Positions 1 through 9,241 of a stretch of 46,389 nt of DNA are shown one piece after another. Source of the stretch: Chlamydiota bacterium (lineage in GTDB: Bacteria; Chlamydiota; Chlamydiia; Chlamydiales; Parachlamydiaceae); the NCBI GenBank assembly GCA_013286645.1, contig JABDFJ010000013.1, positions 1-46,389 of the forward strand. Direction: 5' to 3'. The notes under the pieces are model-generated. The model saw only the letters and a program-made list of their open reading frames with translations, ran no database searches and had not been told where the DNA came from. Both the position numbers and the translations under genes were made by a program. Position 1 is the first letter of the stretch; each line of letters opens with the position of its first letter.

Positions 1-1
1 G

Positions 2-124
2 CAGTACATTGAAGCTCAACCATTTCCACAGGATAATATGGATAGAATTTTATGGCTGATGTTTCGTACAACTGTCGCCCATCGCATTACTAGCTCACAA
101 CTTAAGAATATCCACCAAGCCTGA
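2..124 (+). CDS. C-terminal fragment of an unidentified protein, cut by the window edge
   Basis: An open frame enters from the left edge and gives about 40 residues ending IHQA before a TGA stop. The fragment is too short to assign a family. It has no start codon in the window. It converges on the Gly-rich gene downstream with only about 10 bases between the two stops. It could be the tail of a real gene or a chance open frame. Confidence 0.35.
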   Translation, partial: QYIEAQPFPQDNMDRILWLMFRTTVAHRITSSQLKNIHQA

Positions 125-133
125 CCCATTCTC

Positions 134-1279
134 TTACTCCTGCTGTAGTCGTACGAGGGTCCAGGTCTGTTCCGAACCGTCGGTAAAATGCACATTAATA
201 GGGGTCTGGTCTTCGGTCAGATTGTAAATACCTGTTGAAGCAATGGGAGAATCTGTCTGGTCCGCCATAGACCAGTAGGCTTGCTGACTAGTTGGGTCCA
301 CCATACCAGTAAGATCTTGTGCGGTATCTGTTGTGGAATTGTACAAAACACCGGCTATTTCTCCATTACGGTTGATGGCTAGTTGAATAAAACGATTTGT
401 ATAAGGAGCTTCGTCGGCATTGTTTGCAACGGCAAAAACACCAAGGGGAAGCCACTCTTCTTCTGTGGAGATGCTGACATCAGTTTGTGGGGTCTGCATT
501 TCAGTTGTCACGGGTGTGCTATAGGGGGCCGCAGAGGTGTATTCGCTAGTTGTAAGTGGATAAGCGTATCCAGCATCATCATAGTAGTAAGGCGTTGACC
601 AATGCCAAGATCCCCACATAGCCAAGGTGGCCCAAGTGGCAGGTCTCCACCAGTTTATTCCTGTTCCCACGTAATCTAAGTCAATATCGTGTCGATCAAA
701 GAAATCTCGGTCAAACCAATGGTCATAATTTGGACGTGATTGTTGCAAGCGATGGCTCACTTTGTCGGAAAGTTGCCTATTTTGCCTAATTTGATCGTCA
801 CGCTTGCTAGAAAAATTCTGGCCTTTTTGCTTAAGAGACTGAGTATCGATCTTCTGAGCAGGTTTACTTTGTGCGTATCGGTTCACCTGATTGCGTAGTT
901 CTGCTCGGTTTGCTGAAGAGGGTCTTTGCTGGGTTGTCTGTCTAGATTGTTGAATTTTTCCCTGCGAAGCAGCGGGTCTGGTTTGAATCTGTTGCCTTGC
1001 CTGTGATGTGGAGGGTCTACTTTGAATCTGTTGTCTTGGTTGTGATGTAGAGGGTCTGTTGGACGCCCGGCTCATACTGGGCGTGCGGTTCATTGTGTGA
1101 CCACCCCGGTAGGCGCCACCACCTCCTCTGTTGCCACCACCGACACTTCCTCCTCTGCCACCGCCACCACCGCCTCTTCCGCCGCCACCGCCACCACCTC
1201 TTGCTTCGAGCTCGAGGGGAGTAAGCAATAGACTCGAGGCGGTCACGAAAATCATAAATGTAGCTATTTTACTCCACAT
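134..1279 (-). CDS. Exported Gly-rich / Gln-Arg-rich protein
   Basis: This is a 381-residue protein with an N-terminal signal peptide (residues 1 to about 27, ending LELEA) followed by a low-complexity Gly/Arg tract (about 28-60). A Pro-Ser-Gln-Arg region (about 65-125) contains three near-repeats of the type RPSTSQxRQQIQ. After a charged stretch comes an aromatic-rich section (HWFDRDFFDRHDIDLDYVG, about 188-206; NWWRP nearby). The C-terminal half (about 265-381) is a folded-looking domain of unknown type. The layout resembles planctomycete and chlamydial secreted proteins loosely annotated as mu-protocadherin-like, but that name carries no function. The stop-start gap to the lipoprotein gene upstream is short (1280-1287), so the two are probably co-transcribed. 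Envelope or surface location is inferred from the signal peptide only. Confidence 0.75.
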   Translation of the reverse strand: MWSKIATFMIFVTASSLLLTPLELEARGGGGGGGRGGGGGGRGGSVGGGNRGGGGAYRGGHTMNRTPSMSRASNRPSTSQPRQQIQSRPSTSQARQQIQTRPAASQGKIQQSRQTTQQRPSSANRAELRNQVNRYAQSKPAQKIDTQSLKQKGQNFSSKRDDQIRQNRQLSDKVSHRLQQSRPNYDHWFDRDFFDRHDIDLDYVGTGINWWRPATWATLAMWGSWHWSTPYYYDDAGYAYPLTTSEYTSAAPYSTPVTTEMQTPQTDVSISTEEEWLPLGVFAVANNADEAPYTNRFIQLAINRNGEIAGVLYNSTTDTAQDLTGMVDPTSQQAYWSMADQTDSPIASTGIYNLTEDQTPINVHFTDGSEQTWTLVRLQQE

Positions 1280-1287
1280 AATGCCTC

Positions 1288-2184
1288 CTACTCGCTCTTT
1301 TCGACTGTAACAGAATCCATATCAGGCAGAATCTCTCCACCTACTTCGCGCTCTACCGAAGCGAAGGTATAGCTGTGATCATCCACAGGAGTGTAAATAT
1401 TTATCGATGAGGCGACACGTCCATCACTTAAGGTAAACTTCATGGTTGCATACCAGCTTTTGTCTGCTTTTACCCATGTACCCTCGCCAAATCCTCCATC
1501 TGAATCAAAGATCCAGGAACGGATGACGTTTTTTACTGAATCCCAAGCAATGATCTGCTTACCTTCTAGATCATCCTGTCCATAGATTTTCATTTTGAAG
1601 TATTGGGTGATGAAGTTTTTATATTTGTCCCACTGAGTATCGAACAAAATGTCAACATTGTCATCGGAGTCTTCCCACTTACCCACCATCCATGCTAGCT
1701 CTTTGAGTTGTTCGAAATGAGATGAGGTTTCCTGCAATTCGATCTCGTTAATAGCTTTGATCAACCATTTGCCATTTTCTCTGACGTATCGTGCCTGATA
1801 AGCCACCTGTTGAGCAGGCTGATGCTCAACTGTCACTTTCATCACGCCGGTTTCAATCGCCTCATCTGCACTTGGGAATTCGATGCTTGTGATGCTAATG
1901 TCGAGGTGTCTTTTCTTTCCTTGAGCGAATTTTTCCTTGAAAATTTTTTCGATCGCCTCTTTACCTTCTGCTGATTCGCCTGTGACGGGATTGCTAAAGG
2001 TGGCATCAGAGGACCATTGCGAGGTTAATTTTGCAGCATCTTGCTGATTATAAGCCTCTTGGTATGACTGAACGATGTTTCGAATCGCTTTTTCGTCTGC
2101 TTCTTTATTCTGCTGTGTTTGACCACATCCTGAAAGCCCTATTGCTGTCAAGAGCGTCATGATAATCTTGGAGAAGGTTTGCAT
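1288..2184 (-). CDS. NTF2-like (SnoaL/DUF4440) lipoprotein
   Basis: This is a 298-residue protein. The N-terminus ends in a lipobox (GLSGC, Cys about 20), so it should be a lipid-anchored periplasmic or outer-membrane lipoprotein. Residues about 30-150 match the NTF2-like/DUF4440 fold: AIRNIVQSYQEAYNQQDAA, then WSSDATFSNPVTGE, and a strand pair ending VRENGKWLIKAINEIE. The second half (about 160-290) is a beta-rich, lipocalin-like segment starting LKELAWMVGKWED, a common partner of the NTF2-like domain. No catalytic residue can be assigned. NTF2-like folds bind small ligands or act as enzymes, and which applies here is not visible. It lies immediately upstream of the Gly-rich exported protein on the same strand. 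Confidence 0.8.
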   Translation of the reverse strand: MQTFSKIIMTLLTAIGLSGCGQTQQNKEADEKAIRNIVQSYQEAYNQQDAAKLTSQWSSDATFSNPVTGESAEGKEAIEKIFKEKFAQGKKRHLDISITSIEFPSADEAIETGVMKVTVEHQPAQQVAYQARYVRENGKWLIKAINEIELQETSSHFEQLKELAWMVGKWEDSDDNVDILFDTQWDKYKNFITQYFKMKIYGQDDLEGKQIIAWDSVKNVIRSWIFDSDGGFGEGTWVKADKSWYATMKFTLSDGRVASSINIYTPVDDHSYTFASVEREVGGEILPDMDSVTVEKSE

Positions 2185-2266
2185 ATTTTAATACCTATTT
2201 AATTTTTTTTTGGACGGGTTACGATTTCGTCCAGCAAAATAAACATTACTGCTTTCAAGGCATACT

Positions 2267-2470
2267 CTAACACTCTTTTTCCTTCCGCCACTTTTCATGA
2301 TGTTTTTGCAAAATGGAGATTGCTTCTTCAGCCGTGTTGACACAATAAGGAATTTCTAAGTCTTCTGGATTGACTAATTGGTTTGGTAAGAAATGATTGC
2401 GAGTCCACTCTAAAAAATCAGCCCACATAGCTCCAACAAAGATAAGGGGAGTGTCTTTTTCAATTGCTTT
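2267..2470 (-). pseudogene. Remnant: C-terminus of a LOG-family (TIGR00730) phosphoribohydrolase
   Basis: Downstream of the phosphoketolase stop, in a different frame, about 65 residues read TPLIFVGAMWADFLEWT, then NPEDLEIPYCVNTAEEAISI. This matches the end of LOG-family proteins (cytokinin riboside 5'-monophosphate phosphoribohydrolase/lysine-decarboxylase-like), where the family reads PIVLVG..YW..LLDW and later ..DLD...VVDDPEEA. The nucleotide-binding PGGxGTxxE motif and everything N-terminal to it are absent. The open frame continues upstream only as the antisense-frame shadow of the phosphoketolase 3' end. I read it as a decayed gene whose 5' two-thirds were lost when phosphoketolase came to lie here. 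It could be translated by coupling, but a functional enzyme is unlikely. Confidence 0.65.
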
Positions 2471-4847
2471 TACCGGGCCATTTCCAATCTCGAATTTCGG
2501 GCATGTCTTCACCATACTTAGTGATATACGCCTTATGTTCAATGAGTTTTTCATGGATGGCTTGCTTTGCGTAAGCTGCTTTTGATCCAAGTTTAGGCAC
2601 ACGGTCGATGACATCCGAAACCAAATGAAAACGATCCAAATCATTCATCACTAGAATATCAAATGGTGTTGTTGTTGTGCCTTCCTCTTTATAACCACGC
2701 ACATGTAAATTTTTGTGATTATTTCTTCTATAGGCTAAACGATGAATTAGCCAAGGGTATCCATGATACGCGAAAATGATTGGTTTATCTATTGTGAATA
2801 GGGCATCGAAGTCTTTATTTGACAACCCGTGCGGATGCTCTTCTTTAGGCTGAAGAGTCATTAAGTTGACGACATTGATAACCCTGATCTTTAGGTCTGG
2901 GGCATATTTTCTCAAAATATCCACAGCAGCTAATGTTTCCATCGTTGGGACATCCCCGCAACAAGCCATCACCACATCAGGCTCAGTACCTTTGTCATTA
3001 CTTGCCCATTCCCAAATGCTGATACCTGCAGTGCAGTGTTTTATCGCTTGATCCATATCAAGCCATTGAGGCTGTGGTTGTTTACCAGCTACGATGACAT
3101 TGATATAATTACGGCTCCGCAAACAATGGTCGGTAACAGAAAGCAATGTGTTCGCATCTGGTGGAAAATAAACGCGGATGATATCTGCTTTTTTGTTCAC
3201 AACATGGTCGATAAACCCAGGGTCTTGATGACTAAAACCATTGTGATCTTGCCGCCACACATGCGAGGACAAAAGATAATTGAGGGATGCGATGGGTCGT
3301 CGCCATGGGATATTTTTGCGAGTGACTTTAAGCCATTTGGCATGTTGATTGAACATAGAATCTACAAGATGGATGAACGCTTCATAAGAGGTAAAAAGGC
3401 CATGGCGTCCCGTTAACAAATACCCTTCTAACCACCCTTGGCATGTATGCTCGCTCAGAATTTCCATGACACGCCCGTCAGGGGAAAGGTGGTCATCTTC
3501 AGGGATTGTTGGTTCCATCCAAACGCGATTTGTGACTTCAAAGAGACTTCCTAAGCGATTCGATGCAATTTCATCTGGTCCGATGACTCTAAAATTTGAA
3601 GCATCCATGTTTAGTTTCATCACATCCCGCAAGAACATGCCCATCGACCGTGTAGATTCTCCAGAAGCTTGTCCTGGTGCTGAAACTTCTATTGCATAAT
3701 CTCGAAAATTGGGCATCTTCAAGTCTTTTAGCAATAAACCGCCATTGGCATGAGGATTATCACCCATGCGTCTTGTTCCTTTCGGAGCTAAGGCAGCGAT
3801 TTCTGGGAATAATTTTCCGTTCTTGTCAAATAGCTTTTCTGGCTTATAACTTTTCATCCAGCTTTCAAGCAGTTTAATATGGTCATGATCCATATTGGCA
3901 AATGGAACTTGATGCGAACGCCAAAAATCTTCTGTTTTGAGTCCATCCACCTCTTTTGGGCCTGTCCAGCCTTTGGGAGATCTGAGAATTAATATCGGCC
4001 ATTGAGGGCGTTTAATGTGCTTTTTGCTTCGCGCTTCTTTTTGAATAGCTTTGATTTCAGCAATGATCTTGTCTAGCGTTTCAGCCATCAGCTGATGCAT
4101 CACTTCCGGATCATGCCCCTCCACAAAATAAGGCTTGTAGCCATATCCTAGGAATAGTTGTTCTAACTCTTTCCGATCAATTCTCGACAGAACGGTAGGA
4201 TTGGCGATTTTATAGCCATTAAGATGCAAGATGGGAAGAACAGCGCCATCACGCGCCGGATTAAGAAACTTATTGGAATGCCAGGCAGCTGCCAGTGGTC
4301 CTGTTTCCGCTTCTCCATCACCCACAACACAGGCTACAATTAAATCGGGATTGTCAAAAACTGCACCGAAAGCATGTGAAACGGCATAGCCGAGTTCTCC
4401 ACCCTCGTGAATAGAACCTGGCGTTTCAGGGGCCACATGGCTAGGAATTCCCCCGGGAAATGAAAACTGTTTAAACAGTTTTTTCATTCCCTCTTCATCT
4501 TGTCCTATATTAGGGTAATATTCGCTATAGGTCCCTTCCAAATAAGTATTAGCGACCAACCCAGGCCCACCATGGCCAGGCCCTGCCAGATAAAGCATAT
4601 TAAGATCGTGCTGTTTAATCAGGCGATTAAGATGAACATAAATGAAGTTCAATCCAGGAGTTGTCCCCCAATGGCCAAGCAATCTTGGTTTAATGTGTTC
4701 GCGAGTAAGAGGTTCTTTCAATAAGGGGTTGTCAAGAAGATAGATTTGTCCCACTGAAAGATAATTAGCAGCTCGCCAGTAGGCATTCATGCTTTCTAAT
4801 TCCTTAGAACTCAAGGTTGCTGCTTTTCCTATCTTTTTCTTTGCCAT
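2460..4847 (-). CDS. xfp: Phosphoketolase (xylulose-5-P/fructose-6-P)
   Basis: This 795-residue protein has the typical phosphoketolase length. It is a thiamine-diphosphate enzyme that cleaves xylulose-5-phosphate (and often fructose-6-phosphate) with phosphate to acetyl-phosphate and a triose or tetrose phosphate. Diagnostic segments include [59 protein letters not shown] and the ThDP/Mg site [33 protein letters not shown] is followed by the transketolase-like middle domain (FTSYEAF) and a C-terminal domain containing HPHGLS. An upstream in-frame ATG exists at 4874, but the start at 4847 is chosen because AAAGGAGA precedes it at good spacing. The gene diverges from the RND operon at 4989. 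The acetyl-phosphate produced could feed ATP or acetyl-CoA supply. Confidence 0.95.
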   Translation of the reverse strand: MAKKKIGKAATLSSKELESMNAYWRAANYLSVGQIYLLDNPLLKEPLTREHIKPRLLGHWGTTPGLNFIYVHLNRLIKQHDLNMLYLAGPGHGGPGLVANTYLEGTYSEYYPNIGQDEEGMKKLFKQFSFPGGIPSHVAPETPGSIHEGGELGYAVSHAFGAVFDNPDLIVACVVGDGEAETGPLAAAWHSNKFLNPARDGAVLPILHLNGYKIANPTVLSRIDRKELEQLFLGYGYKPYFVEGHDPEVMHQLMAETLDKIIAEIKAIQKEARSKKHIKRPQWPILILRSPKGWTGPKEVDGLKTEDFWRSHQVPFANMDHDHIKLLESWMKSYKPEKLFDKNGKLFPEIAALAPKGTRRMGDNPHANGGLLLKDLKMPNFRDYAIEVSAPGQASGESTRSMGMFLRDVMKLNMDASNFRVIGPDEIASNRLGSLFEVTNRVWMEPTIPEDDHLSPDGRVMEILSEHTCQGWLEGYLLTGRHGLFTSYEAFIHLVDSMFNQHAKWLKVTRKNIPWRRPIASLNYLLSSHVWRQDHNGFSHQDPGFIDHVVNKKADIIRVYFPPDANTLLSVTDHCLRSRNYINVIVAGKQPQPQWLDMDQAIKHCTAGISIWEWASNDKGTEPDVVMACCGDVPTMETLAAVDILRKYAPDLKIRVINVVNLMTLQPKEEHPHGLSNKDFDALFTIDKPIIFAYHGYPWLIHRLAYRRNNHKNLHVRGYKEEGTTTTPFDILVMNDLDRFHLVSDVIDRVPKLGSKAAYAKQAIHEKLIEHKAYITKYGEDMPEIRDWKWPGKSN

Positions 4848-4988
4848 ATAAATCTCCTTTTCTTTGAACAGCAAGCGTAGCGATGTTCTCTTTCGCTTCT
4901 CTTTTTGTTAGCAAAATAAAGTTTTAATTGCAAAGAACATGTCGTAAAACTAATTTGATAAATAAAATTTTATGCTAGTCGAGAATGT

Positions 4989-6089
4989 ATGCGTTGGCTA
5001 TTTTTAACTCTATTATTATTAGCTGCTTGTGAAAAGGACGAGACTGCTAAACCCATTCGTCCAGTGAAAACGATTCAAGTGAGTGAAACTTCCTCTTTAG
5101 AGAATCAAATCATCTTTCCCGGTTCACTGCGGGCTTTCAAACGTGCCGACCTCTCTTTTCGTGTGGATGGAACGGTTATCCTGCGCGACATTATTGTGGG
5201 ATATAGAGCTCACGCCGATGAAGTTTTAATTCAGCTAGATCCACGCGAATACGAAATCGCTCTTCAAAAGGCCAAAGGCAAAGTTGAAAGCCTCGAAGCT
5301 CAAAATAATTTCGCTGTCAAAGATTATGCAAGAATGCAGAAAATTTACGAACGCGATCCTGGAGCAATTAGCGAAAGTCTTTTAGATCGAAAAAAGGAAA
5401 CGAGTAACCAGTTGAAAGCTGAGTTGACCGTAGCCCAGGGTGACTTTGATCAATCTGTTGATAATTTGTCTTACACTTATTTAAAAGCCCCTTTTGATGG
5501 AATTGTCGCAGCGATTTATGTTGAGAACCACGAACAAGTTCGAGCTAAACAGGTGGTATTGCGTTTTTTGGATATCGCTGATCGAGAAATGGAAATCAAT
5601 GTTCCAGAGAAGTATATCAATGCTTTACTCAAAGGAAAAGATCGACTGAACTTTGAAGTGCGCTTAGATGCCTTTCCCGATATAACTCTTAATGCAGTGA
5701 TTAAAGAAGTGGGAACAGAAGCCGCCAGCACAACGCAAACATATCCTGTGACGCTAAGTTTACAAAAAGTGCCTTTTGAGCTTTCTCTTTTAGCAGGCAT
5801 GAGTGGTAGGGCCTTTCTGGCTAAATCGCGCGAAAACACCAGCAACATATTTAAAATTCCAAAGTCGGCGATTTTTACCGATAACGGCCTTGCTACTTAT
5901 GTATGGCTTGTTGATCCAGACACTCAAACCATCCACAAAAAAGCCATCAAAGTGGACGGCAACAATAAAGAAAATATCATTATCGTTCGAGAAGGACTAG
6001 TCAATGGGGATAGGATAGTGACAGCAGGTACAAGTTTCTTAGTTGAAGGACAACGAGTCAAGCTCGATGCGGAGCAATCCAAACCATGA
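4989..6089 (+). CDS. RND efflux membrane fusion protein (HlyD/AcrA family), lipoprotein
   Basis: This 366-residue periplasmic adaptor has a short signal peptide with a lipobox (LLLLAAC, Cys14), as in AcrA-type lipoproteins. Domains in order are: a first lipoyl half (about 45-80, FRVDGTVILRDIIVGYRAHADEVLIQLD), an alpha-helical hairpin (about 85-150), a second lipoyl half (YLKAPFDGIVAAIYVENHEQV, about 158-178), a beta-barrel (about 185-270) and a membrane-proximal C-terminal domain (VREGLVNGDRIVTAG, about 332-346). It bridges the inner-membrane pump and the outer-membrane factor encoded next. The stop overlaps the pump start by four bases (ATGA), so translation is coupled. The substrate cannot be read from sequence. 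Confidence 0.93.
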   Translation: MRWLFLTLLLLAACEKDETAKPIRPVKTIQVSETSSLENQIIFPGSLRAFKRADLSFRVDGTVILRDIIVGYRAHADEVLIQLDPREYEIALQKAKGKVESLEAQNNFAVKDYARMQKIYERDPGAISESLLDRKKETSNQLKAELTVAQGDFDQSVDNLSYTYLKAPFDGIVAAIYVENHEQVRAKQVVLRFLDIADREMEINVPEKYINALLKGKDRLNFEVRLDAFPDITLNAVIKEVGTEAASTTQTYPVTLSLQKVPFELSLLAGMSGRAFLAKSRENTSNIFKIPKSAIFTDNGLATYVWLVDPDTQTIHKKAIKVDGNNKENIIIVREGLVNGDRIVTAGTSFLVEGQRVKLDAEQSKP

Positions 6090-9000
6090 AGAAACTTGTA
6101 GAGTTCGGCCTGCAATACAAAGCTGTGATGCTGCTGATTACTGTCATCATCGTGATAGGTGGAATTTTCAGCTTCTTTTCTCTCGGACGACTCGAAGATC
6201 CTCCATTTAGTGTAAAGTCCGCTTTAGTAATCACACAATATCCCGGGGCAACTCCTGTAGAAGTCGAACAGGAAGTCACGGATCGCCTTGAAACTGCTAT
6301 TCATCAGATGCCTCAGGTAAAGCATATTTACTCGATGTCACGCGGTGGGCTTTCTTACATCAAAGTCGATGTCAAAGATCGCTACTGGGCAAAAGATCTA
6401 CCTCAGGTTTGGGATGAACTGCGTAGAAAAATAAACGACGTTACACCTTCTCTTCCTCCAGGTGTTGATGCTCCCAGGGTTGTGGATGACTTTGGATTTG
6501 TTTTCGGCTTTTTATTAGCTCTCACCGGTGAAGGGTTTAGTCACGCTGAATTAGAAGATATTGCAGAAAACATTCAAAAGCAGCTCTATCTGGTGCCTAA
6601 TATCGCTCGTATTGATTTGTGGGGCGTTCAGCAAAGAGTGATTCATTTGGACGTTTCTAACCAGAAATTGTCTGAGTTACGCCTCTCTCCACAAACAATT
6701 CACAGCTTGCTCACTAAACAAAATATGGTCGTAGATGCGGGGAATGTAGATCAACAAGAGATCCGTTATCCCATGCATCTTTCAGGAGAATTTAAAAGAC
6801 CTCATGAAGTAGAAGAGTTGATTATCCAACCACGAACGAATGATCTCATTCAAGATGCACTTGTAAAACAGAAAACCACAAAAAATGGGGAAAATTCGTT
6901 CGCTCAAGAAATTGAGAAAAATGAAAAGAATAAGTTTTCTTTAGGGGATATTGCTAAGGTTTCCGTCGGTTATCAAGATCCACCAACAAAAATAATGAAA
7001 TTTAATGGGATTCCAGCAATTGGCATTCAAATTGCGGGGACAGAGGATAGTAATATTGTAGAAGTGGGTCGACAGATAGATGAAAAGCTTCGTCAGTTGC
7101 AAGAAGAGCTTCCTATAGGCATCGATTTGCATAAAATCTCTTGGCAATCGACAATAGTCCAAGAATCGATCTCTGGATTCGTTCTAAGCATGATAGAATC
7201 AATCATTATTGTTCTCATTGTGCTGCTTATTCCAAGCGGAATTCGCATGGGAGGGATCATCGGTTTGGCTCTTGTTCTCACTATTCTTGCCACTTTCCTC
7301 TACATGTATTTTATGAAAATTCCACTCGAACGCATGTCATTAGGAGCATTGATCATTGCGATGGGAATGATGGTTGATAACTCAATTGTAGTAGCAGATG
7401 GCATTGCAGTCAACTTACGTAAAGGGATGGATAAATTTCAAGCAGCCGTTACAGCTACTGCTACACCAGCTTTGCCTTTGCTTTCTGCCACAATCATTGC
7501 AGTGATGTCATTTTACCCAATATATGCTTCTGAAGGCTCAACAGGAGAATATTGTCGCACATTGTTTGTTGTGGTGGGAATTTCTTTAATGATCAGCTGG
7601 CTTATCGCCTTATTAATGACCCCTCAACAATGTCTGTGGTTCCTTGATGGGGAAAAACAGGAAACACAGACAGATGAATTCAATACCCCATTTTTCAACC
7701 GATTTAGAAAACTCGTTAGGGGAGTCATCCATCATCGGTTACTTTCCGTTTGCTTACTTCTTGCAGCTTTAGTTATCTCTTTTATAGGCTTTCAATACGT
7801 TGTAAAGCTTTTTTTTCCTAATTCCACACGACCTCAACTCATGGTTGACTATTGGGCACCGGCCGGAACTTCTATTCATGAGGTGATTTCAAAGACGAAT
7901 CAAATGGAGAAAAAGTTCCATGAAGATGAAAAAGTGGAAGCAGTTTCAAGCTTTATCGGAGCAGGCCCTCCTCGATTTTATCTTCCTGTTGACCCAGAAT
8001 TTATTTATTCCAACTACGGACAATTGCTAATAAACTTTAAACAATATCAAGACATCGATCCATTTATCGCAGAGCACTCTCAATGGCTTCAGCATGAGTT
8101 TCCTGAAGCCTTGGTAAGGATTCGAAAATATAATGTGGGGCCAGGAGATGCATGGAAATTCGAATTGAGAGTCTTAGGGCCTTATGATGTTGATCCCGGT
8201 GAACTAAGGCAGATTGGATCTAGTCTATTAGCAACGATTCAAAAGACGCCTTTAGGAACCGATTGGAGACTCGACATCATGAATCCAATCAGACAGCTTA
8301 AATTTGATTACGATCAAAAAAGGGCGCGCTCTGCAAATATCTCTCGGGAGGATATTGCAAATGCTCTGAAACGAGGATACGATGGATTGAATATAGGACT
8401 CTATCGCGAAAAAAATAAACTTTATCAAATTCAGTGGCGCAATACAGATGGAGAAAGGGATTCGCTATTATCACATTTGGATACTTTGCCCATTCGCGGA
8501 GACAATAGCGTTACATCTGTCCCCCTTTCACAAGTCAGTAGCCAAGCAGATTTTCAGTGGGAAGAGCCCTATGTGCTTCGCTGGGATAGACAACGACAAG
8601 TTGCTATTCAAGGCTCTCCGATCTTAACGTCAACTTTTGTTGATTTAAAAGAAAGTGTATCTAAAGAGATCAACGATTACCCACTTCCAAGGGGCTTTAG
8701 CTTATTTTGGGATGGAGAAGAAGATAGCAGTAAAACAGCCCAAAAGCAGCTTCTACCAGGAGTTGTTCCCACAATTATCGTTATTTTATTGTGCCTTGTA
8801 GCCACTTTCAATGATTTCAGGCCTATTGCAGTCATCTTTTGTACGATTCCATTTGCGATGATAGGGATTACTGGTGGTCTGCTTCTTTTTGATGTGCCTT
8901 TCGGATTTATGGCACTCCTTGGTGCAATGAGCTTAGCAGGAATGATGAATAAAAATATTGTTGTCCTGCTTGATGCCTGCAATGAGAAGCTTGCCAATGG

Positions 9001-9241
9001 AATGCATCCTTATCATGCGATCATTGAAGCGGCTGTATGTAGAGCTCGGCCTGTAATGCTAGCAGCGGGGACAACAGTGCTTGGGGTCATTCCTCTATTG
9101 CAAGATGTGTTTTGGATCGGTTTAGCTGTTGCCATTATGGGAGGCTTAGCCATAGGTTCCATTCTCACACTCTTTGCTGTCCCACTTTTTTATTCAATGA
9201 TTTATCGCTTGCAGCCTCCAGAAGAGGAGGGGGGATCATGA
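6086..9241 (+). CDS. RND efflux pump, inner-membrane permease (AcrB superfamily)
   Basis: This 1051-residue protein has the full length and duplicated 12-TM layout of hydrophobe/amphiphile-type RND pumps. The N-terminus has one TM (MLLITVIIVIGGIFSFFSLG) followed by GRLEDPPFSVKSALVITQYPG. The proton-relay region in TM4 reads GMMVDNSIVVADG, with one Asp where AcrB has an Asp pair. In TM10 AGMMNKNIVVLLD keeps a Lys at the position of AcrB Lys940. The large periplasmic loops (about 40-340 and 560-870) are present. It starts on the ATGA overlap with the fusion protein and ends on another ATGA overlap with the outer-membrane factor. It takes substrates from the inner membrane or periplasm and drives efflux with the proton gradient. 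Specificity is unknown. Confidence 0.95.
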   Translation: MKKLVEFGLQYKAVMLLITVIIVIGGIFSFFSLGRLEDPPFSVKSALVITQYPGATPVEVEQEVTDRLETAIHQMPQVKHIYSMSRGGLSYIKVDVKDRYWAKDLPQVWDELRRKINDVTPSLPPGVDAPRVVDDFGFVFGFLLALTGEGFSHAELEDIAENIQKQLYLVPNIARIDLWGVQQRVIHLDVSNQKLSELRLSPQTIHSLLTKQNMVVDAGNVDQQEIRYPMHLSGEFKRPHEVEELIIQPRTNDLIQDALVKQKTTKNGENSFAQEIEKNEKNKFSLGDIAKVSVGYQDPPTKIMKFNGIPAIGIQIAGTEDSNIVEVGRQIDEKLRQLQEELPIGIDLHKISWQSTIVQESISGFVLSMIESIIIVLIVLLIPSGIRMGGIIGLALVLTILATFLYMYFMKIPLERMSLGALIIAMGMMVDNSIVVADGIAVNLRKGMDKFQAAVTATATPALPLLSATIIAVMSFYPIYASEGSTGEYCRTLFVVVGISLMISWLIALLMTPQQCLWFLDGEKQETQTDEFNTPFFNRFRKLVRGVIHHRLLSVCLLLAALVISFIGFQYVVKLFFPNSTRPQLMVDYWAPAGTSIHEVISKTNQMEKKFHEDEKVEAVSSFIGAGPPRFYLPVDPEFIYSNYGQLLINFKQYQDIDPFIAEHSQWLQHEFPEALVRIRKYNVGPGDAWKFELRVLGPYDVDPGELRQIGSSLLATIQKTPLGTDWRLDIMNPIRQLKFDYDQKRARSANISREDIANALKRGYDGLNIGLYREKNKLYQIQWRNTDGERDSLLSHLDTLPIRGDNSVTSVPLSQVSSQADFQWEEPYVLRWDRQRQVAIQGSPILTSTFVDLKESVSKEINDYPLPRGFSLFWDGEEDSSKTAQKQLLPGVVPTIIVILLCLVATFNDFRPIAVIFCTIPFAMIGITGGLLLFDVPFGFMALLGAMSLAGMMNKNIVVLLDACNEKLANGMHPYHAIIEAAVCRARPVMLAAGTTVLGVIPLLQDVFWIGLAVAIMGGLAIGSILTLFAVPLFYSMIYRLQPPEEEGGS

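Noticed and set aside
2267-2644. A complete 125-residue gene downstream of phosphoketolase
   Set aside because: The first half is the alternate frame of phosphoketolase; only the last ~65 codons look like a real (truncated) LOG protein.
4848-4988. Riboswitch or attenuator between phosphoketolase and the RND operon
   Set aside because: The gap is short and AT-rich with no clear stem or conserved box.
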